Origin: an uncultured Planctomycetaceae bacterium
GTDB lineage: Bacteria; Planctomycetota; Planctomycetia; Pirellulales; UBA1268
Direction: 5' to 3'
Assembly: GCA_903885565.1 (NCBI GenBank)
Contig: CAISJI010000261.1
Span: 1-43,757, forward strand
Length of the DNA: 43,757 bases
Position numbers and translations under genes: made by a program. The stretch's first letter is position 1. Each line of letters begins with the position of its first letter. Positions 18,324 through 25,548 of the stretch are shown in pieces. The notes under the pieces were generated by a model. It ran no database searches. It was given only the letters and a program-made list of their open reading frames with translations, and was not told the DNA's origin.

Positions 18324-19424
18324 ATGCCCTCGGTCACGGACGACCCGCTCGCTGGCCACCCCGGCACCGTCGCAGCGGCCAGGCCGCCACGCAAGCAGCC
18401 ACGCCGCCCAGCCACGCAGCCCCCCCTGCTGCCGGCAGCCGAGAGCTGGGGCGCTCCGACGCCCGACGGCGTGCGCCGGCTCTACACCCCGGCGATGATG
18501 GCTGACGTGCTGAGCGTTTCGGTGGCCGCGGTGCGGCACTGGGTGCGGGGTGGGTTGCTGGTGCCGCTCAAGCGGGCAGGCTCCATCGAGTGGTTTGATT
18601 TTCCCCAGTTGGTCATCGGCAGGCAGTTGGTGCGGCTCCACAGCGGCGGCCTGTCTCTGCGTGCCATCGATGCCCGGCTTCAGGGGCTCTCGCCGGGGGG
18701 CGCGGCGGAAGCAGCCCGGATGGGGGAGCGGATTATCGCCGATGGATTGCGGTTGAGCATTCGACGCGGGAATGAACTTCTCGGTGCCGGCGGGCAGCGG
18801 CAGTTTGCCTTCTACACCGCGGAACTGGCGGCGGCCGACGAACTCCCCGCCGACATTCTGCCTGTTGCCCACCGCCTTCCAAGCGCCGACGGAGGCACTG
18901 GCAGCGTGCTGATTCAGCTCGATCCTGCCGGCAGGAATCGCCTGCGCGATGATTCCCTCGAACTGGCCACGACTGGCAGCCTCCTCGATCTGGCGGCCGA
19001 TCTGGAGGCGGCGGGTGAATATGTGGAGGCGGCCGAGGCCCTGCGGGCGCTGCTGCAGGCAGAAGGCCCGTCGGCAGAGGTCTCATTCATGCTGGCCGAA
19101 CTGCTCTACCGGCTCAACGATCTCACCGCTGCGCGCGAGCGGTATTACGCCGCGGTCGAACTCGACCAGAATCATCTGGAAGCACGCTCGAGCCTGGGAT
19201 GTGTGCTGGCAGAACTCGGCGAGCATGAACTGGCCGTGGCGGCACTCGAAGGCGTGCTCCGCCAACAGCCCGACTACGCCGATGCCCACTGGCACATGGC
19301 AGGAGTGCTGTTCGACATGGAACTCCCCGCCGATGCCAGCCGCCACCTGCGGGCGTTTCTGGCGTTGGCCCCCGAGAGCCCATGGGCTGATCTGGCGCGG
19401 CAGCGGCTGGCCGACACACACTGA
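18324..19424 (+). CDS. MerR-type HTH protein with C-terminal TPR repeats
   Basis: 366 residues; no signal peptide. Residues 1-45 are Pro/Ala/Arg-rich and probably disordered. Residues of about 50-120 form a MerR-like winged HTH (RLYTPAMMADVLSVSVAAVRHWVRGGLL, then FDFPQLVIGRQLVRLHSGGLSLRAI). The C-terminal 150 residues contain TPR units (AAGEYVEAAEALRALLQAEGP, LNDLTAARERYYAAVELDQNH, LGEHELAVAALEGVLRQQPDY). The middle part is not recognised. A DNA-binding head with a TPR protein-interaction tail suggests a regulator controlled by a partner protein. Follows the ThuA gene by 12 bp. Domain calls are strong; the role is inferred. Confidence 0.85.
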   Translation: MPSVTDDPLAGHPGTVAAARPPRKQPRRPATQPPLLPAAESWGAPTPDGVRRLYTPAMMADVLSVSVAAVRHWVRGGLLVPLKRAGSIEWFDFPQLVIGRQLVRLHSGGLSLRAIDARLQGLSPGGAAEAARMGERIIADGLRLSIRRGNELLGAGGQRQFAFYTAELAAADELPADILPVAHRLPSADGGTGSVLIQLDPAGRNRLRDDSLELATTGSLLDLAADLEAAGEYVEAAEALRALLQAEGPSAEVSFMLAELLYRLNDLTAARERYYAAVELDQNHLEARSSLGCVLAELGEHELAVAALEGVLRQQPDYADAHWHMAGVLFDMELPADASRHLRAFLALAPESPWADLARQRLADTH

Positions 19425-19784
19425 CGCGCACCAGAGCCTATCTGGCGTGCTGGAGCGACGGCTGGGAAGCACCACGGAAGTCCAAGCCGCTCTAGGTCCG
19501 GGGCTGCCCATGCCCCATCGCCGGACGATCGCTGCGGCCCTCCAGGCCTTTCGCTCTCTCGAAAGTCGGCTGCGCTTCGCCATCCATGGCTCCGCTGGCC
19601 GCCTACGCCGGCTCACGGGGCACGGACATCCCCTCCCCGAACATCGATCAGGAGGGAGGATGGAGGAAGGACGATGGAGGCGGAGGGATCGGCGAACGCT
19701 TGAGGAGCGCAGGGCCGCTTCGGCCCAAGCGACGAAACTTTTGCCGTCCCGCAGCCGGTGCACCACGGAGGTCGGCTGCTCTCC
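19425..19784. other. Gene-free stretch between converging genes, with dispersed repeat
   Basis: No convincing gene. It holds copy 2 of the 86-bp repeat (19672-19757). Before the repeat is a degenerate module (CTCCCCGAACATCGATC, about 19632-19648) that also appears in altered form after copy 1 near 2391-2410, so the mobile unit may be longer than the 86-bp core. Confidence 0.55.
19672..19757 (+). repeat. 86-bp dispersed repeat, copy 2 (with hairpin)
   Basis: 85 of 86 bases identical to 2258-2343, same orientation, with the GGGCCG-CTT-CGGCCC hairpin at 19712-19726. It lies between a plus-strand and a minus-strand gene that converge, whereas copy 1 lies between two plus-strand genes. Confidence 0.85.
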
Positions 19785-20195
19785 TTACCAGGGACCGCGC
19801 ACACTGGAAACGCCAAACTGCACCGTGTCGCTCGGCTGATTCGGCGTGGGATACATTCCTCCCCCGCTGCCGGGCACCGCTCCGGGGCCGGGATAGGGGC
19901 GCTGATACTGATGGTAGAGCGGCATCACTCTGGAGCTCGGCACGCCCCAACCATATTCAGACGTGAATTCAGCGGTGGGGGGCACCACCAGTGCCAGCGG
20001 CCGGCCAATCGATGGATCGACCCACACGCTGTGCCAGCTCTTCCCCCGCGCCCGGAGGAAGTACCGCTTCTCCACGGCCCGAGAGCCCCCGGCCATGGCC
20101 ACCGAGGCCATGCCCAACAGGCAGCCGCAGAACAGGCCGCCGACGACACACAGGCGCAGCGCAGTGCCAGCGCGCTGCGGTTGGTAAGCATTCAT
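19785..20195 (-). CDS. Small exported protein, unknown
   Basis: 136 residues from ATG 20195 with CAGGA about 8 bases upstream. An N-terminal hydrophobic signal (ALRLCVVGGLFCGCLLGMASVAMA) is followed by a short mature part: RAVEKRYFLRARGKSWHSVWVDPSIGRPLALVVPPTAEF, then a Tyr/Pro/Gly-rich tail (LYHQYQRPYPGPGAVPGSGGGMYPTP). I do not recognise a family. It lies 58 bp downstream of another small exported protein with a similarly Tyr/Pro-rich mature part; the two probably form one transcript. A surface or wall role is a guess from composition. Confidence 0.7.
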   Translation of the reverse strand: MNAYQPQRAGTALRLCVVGGLFCGCLLGMASVAMAGGSRAVEKRYFLRARGKSWHSVWVDPSIGRPLALVVPPTAEFTSEYGWGVPSSRVMPLYHQYQRPYPGPGAVPGSGGGMYPTPNQPSDTVQFGVSSVRGPW

Positions 20196-20253
20196 GAACA
20201 GATCCTGAAGAGGTTTGCTGCCGGGGATCGACAAGGGAAGAACACCAGACCGC

Positions 20254-20601
20254 TCACCAGTAGTAGGCGTGGGCCTCGGTCCTCATGCCCATGGCGCCGG
20301 CGGGACGGATATACCGACGGCGGTGCTTGTAGAGAAATTCGTGCGGCATCAGCGGCGGGTAGGTGTACCAGGTGTGGCCCACGTGCGGCGGCACGGGCCG
20401 CGGCGAGACATAGAGCTGCGCACCGAAGCCAGGGGCAGAGCCGGCGGGCACCGGCGGCACCCAGTAGTTGTAAAAAACGTCGGGAGTGGGGGCGTCGATG
20501 CCATGATTGATCGGGGCGGCCAGGCTGGCGGCGACTCCCGCCACTTCGACTGCGCCCAGGGCGAATATCACCGCGAGCCGCCAGAATGCACTGCGCACCA
20601 T
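20254..20601 (-). CDS. Small exported Tyr/Pro-rich protein, unknown
   Basis: 115 residues from ATG 20601, with AGGAGA about 7-8 bases upstream. The signal segment AFWRLAVIFALGAVEVAGVAASLAA is followed by a Tyr/Pro/His-rich mature part (YNYWVPPVPAG, YVSPRPVPPHVGHTWYTYPPLMPHEF, YKHRRRYIRPAG). No family recognised. It is upstream of, and probably cotranscribed with, the 19785-20195 gene. A copy of the second repeat family lies 14 bp upstream of the start. Confidence 0.7.
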   Translation of the reverse strand: MVRSAFWRLAVIFALGAVEVAGVAASLAAPINHGIDAPTPDVFYNYWVPPVPAGSAPGFGAQLYVSPRPVPPHVGHTWYTYPPLMPHEFLYKHRRRYIRPAGAMGMRTEAHAYYW

Positions 20602-20614
20602 CGGATCATCTCCT

Positions 20615-20655
20615 AACAGGCTGTAGACAACACTGTCCGCCGCTGGATGCGGCGG
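20615..20655 (+). repeat. Second dispersed repeat family, copy A
   Basis: 33 of 41 positions match 30302-30342. Both contain AGGCTGT followed by the perfect hairpin CCGCCGC-TGGAT-GCGGCGG (here 20637-20655). Similarity weakly continues (CGGGGGCGTTCC here against CGGGGGTGTTCC there). It sits in the 353-bp divergent gap between 20601 and 20955; the rest of that gap shows nothing else I can name. Confidence 0.7.
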
Positions 20656-20954
20656 TGGTCGACCCAGGAAACGCCAGCGAGGCCCTTCACGGGGGCGTTC
20701 CCTGCGGTCGGGACGGCAGGGCTCGCCCCCCAACTGCCCCACCTCTGTCGTTTCGGCAGAATCCGAAGAGACGCATCACTCCCGGTGTTCCGCCTCTGAA
20801 GCTCCTGCCCAGCAGGCAATGTCTGCCGGCTCCGGAAGGTCGGGCTCCCCGGGCTGCGGCCGGCCGCACAACCGCTATAATCGCTCCCTCTTGCCAGCCG
20901 CTGGGCCCGCAAGCAGAGTCTTTTTATTTTCCGCCCTCCGTGACAAACAGCCGC

Positions 20955-23237
20955 ATGGCCAAACCCTCCCGCTCCGCGAAGCCCTCCGTCTCTGCTCCGG
21001 CTGCCTCACGCGCCCCGGTCGATTCTCCGGCCAAAGTCGCGACCGATGTTCCACCCCCCTCTGCTGCCGCATCGGCTCCGGCAGCAGCGACCAATGGCCA
21101 TGCCCCGACCAAGCGCCGGGCCACGGCCCAGACGCTCGCCGCCGGACAGCGCGATATTTCCGTCAGCGAATTCTTTGCCAAAAACAGGCATCTGCTCGGC
21201 TTCGATTCTCCGCGCAAGGCGCTGCTGACGAGCGTGAAGGAGGCAGTCGACAACTCGCTCGATGCCTGCGAGGAAGCGGGAATCCTGCCCGAGATCTGGG
21301 TCCATATCGAGGTGGTGGGAGACACCGGCAACCGCTACCGGATGGGCGTGCAGGACAACGGTCCGGGCATCGTGCGCAAGCAGATTCCGCTCATCTTCGG
21401 CAAGCTCCTCTACGGCTCAAAATTCCACCGTCTGCGCATGAGCCGCGGCCAGCAGGGGATCGGCATCTCGGCGGCCGGCATGTATGGCGTGCTCACCACC
21501 GGCAAGCCGGTGAAGATCATCTCGAAAACCTCTGCCAAGGATGCGGCCCACTACTACGAACTGCGGATCGACACCAAAACCAACGAACCCCAGATCCTCA
21601 ACGGCAAGGGAGAGGGAATCGATCTGCCGCCCGGCAAGGTGGGGGCCGAACTGATGGCCAAGCACACCATCGAATGGGTGGCGGCCAACGATCGCAATGA
21701 TCCGATCGACCATGGCACGCGTGTCACGATCGAGATGGAGGCGAAGTTCCAGCGTGGCCGCGGCAGCGTCGAGGAATATCTGGAGCAGACGGCGATCGCC
21801 AATCCGCATGCCCGGCTTCATTTCCAGGGGCCCGACGGCCCGGAACGAATCTTTGAGCGTTCCACGCACGACCTGCCCCCCGAGCCCAAGGAGATCAAGC
21901 CGCATCCCTATGGCGTGGAGCTCGGCCGGCTCGTCACCCTCCTGCAGGAGCATCCCAAGCTCACGCTCGCGCAGTTTCTCACCTCCTCCTTCTCGCGCGT
22001 TTCCTCCGGCATCGCCCGCAAGCTGTGCGAATCGGCCAAGCTCTCCCCGCGGGCCACCTGCGCCAAGCTGGGGCGGGGCGAGGCCGATGCTCTCTTCAAG
22101 GCGATCCAGGAGACGAAGATCCCGCCGCCGGCCACCGACTGCATCGTGCCGATCGGCGAGCAGCGACTGCTGGCGGGCCTGCGGCAGGTGGTGCCGGGAG
22201 AGTTTTTCACCGCCGCCACCCGGCCGCCGGCGGTCTACCGGGGGAACCCGTTTGTGATCGAGGCGGCGCTGGCCTACGGCGGCGGCCCCGCGGCGACGAA
22301 GGTGTCGCTCGAGGCTCTTAGCGAGATGGCTTCGGAGAGCGATGCCCGCAGCCTCCGGCAATTCCTCACCAGCACCTTCTCCGGCATGAGCGGTGATGCC
22401 GCCGATCGAATTTTGGAGGCGGCCAAGCTGGCCAGCCGGCAATCCCCCTCCAAGCTCAAGAAAGACACGCTCAGTGCCTTGCACGGCGCGATGCAGCATG
22501 TGAATGTGGACGAGGGGCAGAACATGTCGGTGCTGCGGTTTGCCAACCGGGTTCCGCTGCAGTTCCAACCGGCCGCCTGCGCGGTAACACAGACGATTCT
22601 CTCCACCAACTGGCGTTCCTACGGCCTGTCGCAGTCGCGTGGCAGTCTGCCGAGTGGCCCGGTCACGGTGATGGTCCACATGGCCAGCGTGTGGGTGCCG
22701 TTCACGAGCGAGTCGAAAGAGGCGATCGCCTCCTATCCGGAGATTCAGAAGGAGGTTCGGCTGAGCTTGCAGGCGGTGGGCCGGATGCTGGGGATGTATC
22801 TCCGTCGCCGGCTTCGGGTGGCTCAGGAAGGACAGCGCCGCACAATTTTCCTCCGCTATCTCGGCGAGGTGGCACAGGCGGTGTCGACCATCAATGGCAC
22901 CGATGCCGCCAAGCTCTACGCAGACCTGCTGGCGGTTGCCAAAACAAAAACGGCCCAGGCCGACGTGAAGCTCGACGACCGCGGCCGACCAATCCTCGAG
23001 GAAGAGGAAGAACTCGACCTCGGCAAGAACTGCATCATCGTGTCTGCGCAGGAGCAGACCGGTGGTGATGCATCCCCCTCCACCGCCACAACTGAAGTTG
23101 CCCCGGTCGGAAAACCGAAAGGCCGCCAACGCGGTAAGGCTGGCGTGGCCGATGAGAAAACCGAGCCAACGGATGAGCCGACTGAAAAGAAGTCCGGTAC
23201 ATCGTCAGCGAAAAAAGCCAAGCGCGGCCGGAAATAA
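20955..23237 (+). CDS. top6B: DNA topoisomerase VI subunit B, with duplicated H2TH-like segment
   Basis: 760 residues from ATG 20955; archaeal homologues are about 500-550. Residues 1-60 are Ala/Pro/Ser-rich. The GHKL ATPase has the N box EAVDNSLDA (96-104), VQDNGPGI near 132 and GQQGIGISAAGMYG near 162. Then an H2TH segment (338-392), the family signature TDCIVPIGEQ and RPPAVYRGNPFVIEAALAYGG, a second H2TH-like segment (467-518), and the transducer starting VLRFANRVPLQFQ. Residues 690-760 are a charged, Lys-rich tail. TopoVI is an ATP-dependent type IIB enzyme of A2B2 form; B binds ATP and gates the duplex cut by A. Subunit A normally lies beside it but none is in this window. TopoVI is mainly archaeal and plant, so transfer is plausible. 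Family call is secure. Confidence 0.94.
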   Translation: MAKPSRSAKPSVSAPAASRAPVDSPAKVATDVPPPSAAASAPAAATNGHAPTKRRATAQTLAAGQRDISVSEFFAKNRHLLGFDSPRKALLTSVKEAVDNSLDACEEAGILPEIWVHIEVVGDTGNRYRMGVQDNGPGIVRKQIPLIFGKLLYGSKFHRLRMSRGQQGIGISAAGMYGVLTTGKPVKIISKTSAKDAAHYYELRIDTKTNEPQILNGKGEGIDLPPGKVGAELMAKHTIEWVAANDRNDPIDHGTRVTIEMEAKFQRGRGSVEEYLEQTAIANPHARLHFQGPDGPERIFERSTHDLPPEPKEIKPHPYGVELGRLVTLLQEHPKLTLAQFLTSSFSRVSSGIARKLCESAKLSPRATCAKLGRGEADALFKAIQETKIPPPATDCIVPIGEQRLLAGLRQVVPGEFFTAATRPPAVYRGNPFVIEAALAYGGGPAATKVSLEALSEMASESDARSLRQFLTSTFSGMSGDAADRILEAAKLASRQSPSKLKKDTLSALHGAMQHVNVDEGQNMSVLRFANRVPLQFQPAACAVTQTILSTNWRSYGLSQSRGSLPSGPVTVMVHMASVWVPFTSESKEAIASYPEIQKEVRLSLQAVGRMLGMYLRRRLRVAQEGQRRTIFLRYLGEVAQAVSTINGTDAAKLYADLLAVAKTKTAQADVKLDDRGRPILEEEEELDLGKNCIIVSAQEQTGGDASPSTATTEVAPVGKPKGRQRGKAGVADEKTEPTDEPTEKKSGTSSAKKAKRGRK

Positions 23238-23309
23238 GCTGCCGGCACGGCACTGCGAAACACCGGCCCGGCTCGCCCGTTGAAGAGGTATTCCCTCGGA
23301 GGCGTGCCG

Positions 23310-24374
23310 ATGCAATTTTTTCTGTGCGGGCTGGCGGGCTTCCGCAGCAGGCTTGTGGCCTGCCTCGTTGCTGGAGCTTTCCTTGTCACCGTCGCTGGGG
23401 CCACGCCCAGAGCCGACGGGGCCTCCAGCTACGATCCGCTCGCCACTCCCGGCGAGTTCGCTGAAACGCCCCCTCGCGTCATCGACTTTGACATATTGGA
23501 CCGCGACCGCGACCGCACGATACCGATTCGCGTGCATCTTCCGGCCGCTTCGCCTGACCCTGCCGGCGCCCGCCATTCCTGCCCAGTCGTGCTCTTCAGC
23601 CACGGCCTGGGGGGCTCTCGCGAAGGCTCCCAATACCTCGCCACACACTGGTCGCAGCGGGGCTACGTCGGGGTCTGGCTGCAGCACCCGGGCAGCGACA
23701 CGGCCGTCTGGCGGAACGAGTCGCCCGGCCGCAGGCTGGCGGCGATGCGCGATGCTGCCTCGGTGGCCAATCTCCACCTGCGGGTGCGGGATGTGCCGGT
23801 GGTGCTCGACCAGCTTGAAGCGTGGAACAGGGAAGCGGGCCATCCGTTGGCCGGCAGGCTCGACCTCGACTGTGTGGGGATGTCGGGGCATTCGTTCGGC
23901 GCCCAGACGACGCAGGCTGTCTCAGGCCAGTCGTTTCCCCTCGTTGGCCGGCAGGGCACCGATCCGCGGATCAAGGCGGCGGTTGTCATGAGCCCGGGCA
24001 GTCCGCGGGGCAGCCGCGATCCTGCTGCCGCCTTCGCCGCTGTGAAGATCCCCTGGCTTCTGATGACCGGCACGCGGGACACCTCCCCGATCGGCGGCCA
24101 GACGGTGGAATCGCGGCTGGCTGTATTTCCGGCGTTACCCTTCGGCGGCCACTACGAACTCGTCATGCACGAGGCAGAACATTCGGTCTTCACCGACCGC
24201 CCGCTGCCCGGCGACAGTGCCCCCCGCAACCCGGCCCATCAGCGGGCGATCCTCGGCATCAGCACCGCCTTCTGGGATGCCACGCTCCGCAACGACACCG
24301 CGGCACGGGCCTGGCTCGACGGCACCGGCCCGCGCAGCATTCTGGCGACCGACGACCGCTGGCAAACGAAGTAA
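23310..24374 (+). CDS. Secreted alpha/beta hydrolase (dienelactone hydrolase/PAF-acetylhydrolase-like)
   Basis: 354 residues from ATG 23310 (GGAGG 7 bases upstream; an in-frame TTG at 23280 is less likely). Signal peptide of about 35 residues. An alpha/beta hydrolase core follows: PVVLFSHGLGGSREGSQYLATHWSQRGYV (oxyanion region HGLGG), nucleophile elbow MSGHSFGAQT, a possible acid in MTGTRDTSP, and catalytic histidine in HEAEHSVF. The spacing fits chlorophyllase/PAF-acetylhydrolase-like members; the substrate is unknown. It starts 72 bp after top6B and may be cotranscribed, although no functional link is evident. Confidence 0.85.
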   Translation: MQFFLCGLAGFRSRLVACLVAGAFLVTVAGATPRADGASSYDPLATPGEFAETPPRVIDFDILDRDRDRTIPIRVHLPAASPDPAGARHSCPVVLFSHGLGGSREGSQYLATHWSQRGYVGVWLQHPGSDTAVWRNESPGRRLAAMRDAASVANLHLRVRDVPVVLDQLEAWNREAGHPLAGRLDLDCVGMSGHSFGAQTTQAVSGQSFPLVGRQGTDPRIKAAVVMSPGSPRGSRDPAAAFAAVKIPWLLMTGTRDTSPIGGQTVESRLAVFPALPFGGHYELVMHEAEHSVFTDRPLPGDSAPRNPAHQRAILGISTAFWDATLRNDTAARAWLDGTGPRSILATDDRWQTK

Positions 24375-24499
24375 ACAGTCTGCCTCGAACGACATCGAGC
24401 GAAGCTGTGCCGCCGAACTACCAGCGTGTCGCCTTCATGGGTCAGCCCCGCCGCAGTGCAGAGCAGCCGCTCGATCCCCTGGCCACGGATTTCCCGGGA

Positions 24500-24528
24500 T
24501 TGACTATATATCGTATCCGGTATATAGT
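24500..24528 (+). promoter_or_regulatory. Sigma70 promoter within operator palindrome of the HigB/HigA-type pair
   Basis: TTGACT (24500-24505), a 17-bp spacer and TATAGT (24523-24528). The span 24503-24528 is a 26-bp near-palindrome with perfect 8-bp arms ACTATATA and TATATAGT that contain most of both boxes. It is strikingly A/T-rich in a GC-rich region and 27 bp before the toxin start. Binding of the downstream HTH antitoxin here would occlude the promoter; the binding is inferred. Confidence 0.8.
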
Positions 24529-24554
24529 GCATATGGCTGAAGAGGGCATTGCTC

Positions 24555-24944
24555 ATGGCAAAAGCACACCCCGCGGAAGAAGAAGTACCGGCTCCACTGC
24601 CGTTGGTGTGGCTCCATGGTGAGATCAAGACGCCCCCGTTCACCGCACAAGGTCGACAGGAAGCCGGCATCTCCCTGCGTTTGCTGCAACAAGGAGAGCA
24701 CCTGGGAATGCCGCAGGCAGAACCACTTCCAGACGTCGGCAAACGCTGCGGAGCATTGCGAGTTCGCGACGCGGAACACAACTGGCGAATCATGTACCGC
24801 ATCGACGCCGATGCCGTGCTGATCTTGGAAGTCTATGCCAAGAAGACTCAAAAGATTCCGGACGAGGTCATCAAGCGATGTCGGAACCGACTGAAACGGT
24901 ACGACGGAGCGGTCAAAGCAACTCAATGGCAATCCGGGAAGTGA
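24555..24944 (+). CDS. RelE/HigB-superfamily toxin (phage Gp49-like)
   Basis: 129 residues from ATG 24555. After a 20-residue lead comes a Gp49/HigB-like fold: LPLVWLHGEIKTPPF, ARGRQEAG-like TAQGRQEAGISLRLLQQGE, ELR-type strand GALRVRDAEHNWRIMYRIDADAVLILEVYAKKTQKIP, then a C-terminal helix. The WRI-x-YRID and KKTQKIP motifs are diagnostic. Relatives are ribosome-dependent mRNA endonucleases. Toxin-first order with an HTH antitoxin 10 bp downstream is the HigBA arrangement. Confidence 0.9.
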   Translation: MAKAHPAEEEVPAPLPLVWLHGEIKTPPFTAQGRQEAGISLRLLQQGEHLGMPQAEPLPDVGKRCGALRVRDAEHNWRIMYRIDADAVLILEVYAKKTQKIPDEVIKRCRNRLKRYDGAVKATQWQSGK

Positions 24945-24954
24945 GGACTGACTG

Positions 24955-25329
24955 ATGGACGTAACAAAACGCAAAGCGATTGAAGCGGCTGGCTGGAAGG
25001 TTGGCGACGCCGCTGATTTTCTCGGAATGAGCGCCGAAGAACGGCAGTTACTCGATACGCGAGTCGAACTCGCCCTGGCAGTTCGACGCCAGCGTGAGGC
25101 CCTGCATCTTACGCAGAAGCAACTCGGGGCGATGCTCAAGACGAGCCAGCCTCGCGTCGCCAAGATCGAACGCGCGGCCTCCGATGTTTCAATGGACCAA
25201 CTCGTTCGCGCGTTCACGGCGGCCGGCGGTAAGATCGTCGTCAGACCCGCGAAGTCAAAAGCCACGACGGGCCAGAAATCATCCGGACGGAAGGACACAC
25301 TGGTGTTCAAGGTGGCAACGTCAGGGTAG
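24955..25329 (+). CDS. XRE-family HTH antitoxin (HigA-like)
   Basis: 124 residues. After an N-terminal segment ending SAEERQLLDTRVELA comes a Cro/C1-type HTH (VRRQREALHLTQKQLGAMLKTSQPRVAKIER, about residues 44-74) and SMDQLVRAFTAAGGKIVV. The C-terminal 25 residues are Lys/Ser/Thr-rich. It follows the toxin by 10 bp with GGAAGTGAGGA between. It should neutralise the toxin and repress from the 24503-24528 palindrome. Convergent with the DUF1501 gene downstream. Confidence 0.88.
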   Translation: MDVTKRKAIEAAGWKVGDAADFLGMSAEERQLLDTRVELALAVRRQREALHLTQKQLGAMLKTSQPRVAKIERAASDVSMDQLVRAFTAAGGKIVVRPAKSKATTGQKSSGRKDTLVFKVATSG

Positions 25330-25343
25330 GCAGGGAAAGATAA

Positions 25344-25422
25344 ACCTCCGGTCGCTTCTTCCTAGCCGGGCGTCCGGCCAGGCAATCAGCTCAAAATTCC
25401 CTTCACCACTTCCCCATGCACG
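25344..25422. repeat. 79-bp direct repeat, unit 1 (copy of DUF1501 gene 3' end)
   Basis: Aligns without gaps to 25470-25548, offset 126 bp. The inner 38 bases (AATCAGCTCAAAATTCCC...) are identical and the outer part diverged. Unit 2 contains the last codons and stop of the minus-strand DUF1501 gene, so unit 1 is a displaced copy of that gene end. Between the units is a hairpin CACGGC-TTCGT-GCCGTG (about 25441-25457) that may end transcription for the convergent genes. Confidence 0.75.
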
Positions 25423-25469
25423 GGATGCTGCACGCCAAGCCACGGCTTCGTGCCGTGCTTGCCTTGGCG

Positions 25470-25548
25470 ACCTCCGGCCGCTTCTGCCGGGCCGGGCCTC
25501 ACGCCCGGCAATCAGCTCAAAATTCCCTTCACCACTTCCCCATGCACG
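25470..25548. repeat. 79-bp direct repeat, unit 2 (overlaps DUF1501 gene 3' end)
   Basis: Partner of 25344-25422. The stop codon (complement of TCA at 25512-25514) and the last 12 codons of the DUF1501 gene are inside it. Confidence 0.75.

Noticed and set aside
19083..19766. Minus-strand frame whose start resembles one at 2047-2388
   Set aside because: The shared start ([10 protein letters not shown]) is only the reverse reading of the 86-bp dispersed repeat; the rest is antisense to the TPR gene.
21417..23129. 570-codon open frame on the minus strand
   Set aside because: Antisense to top6B; composition is that of a GC-driven shadow.
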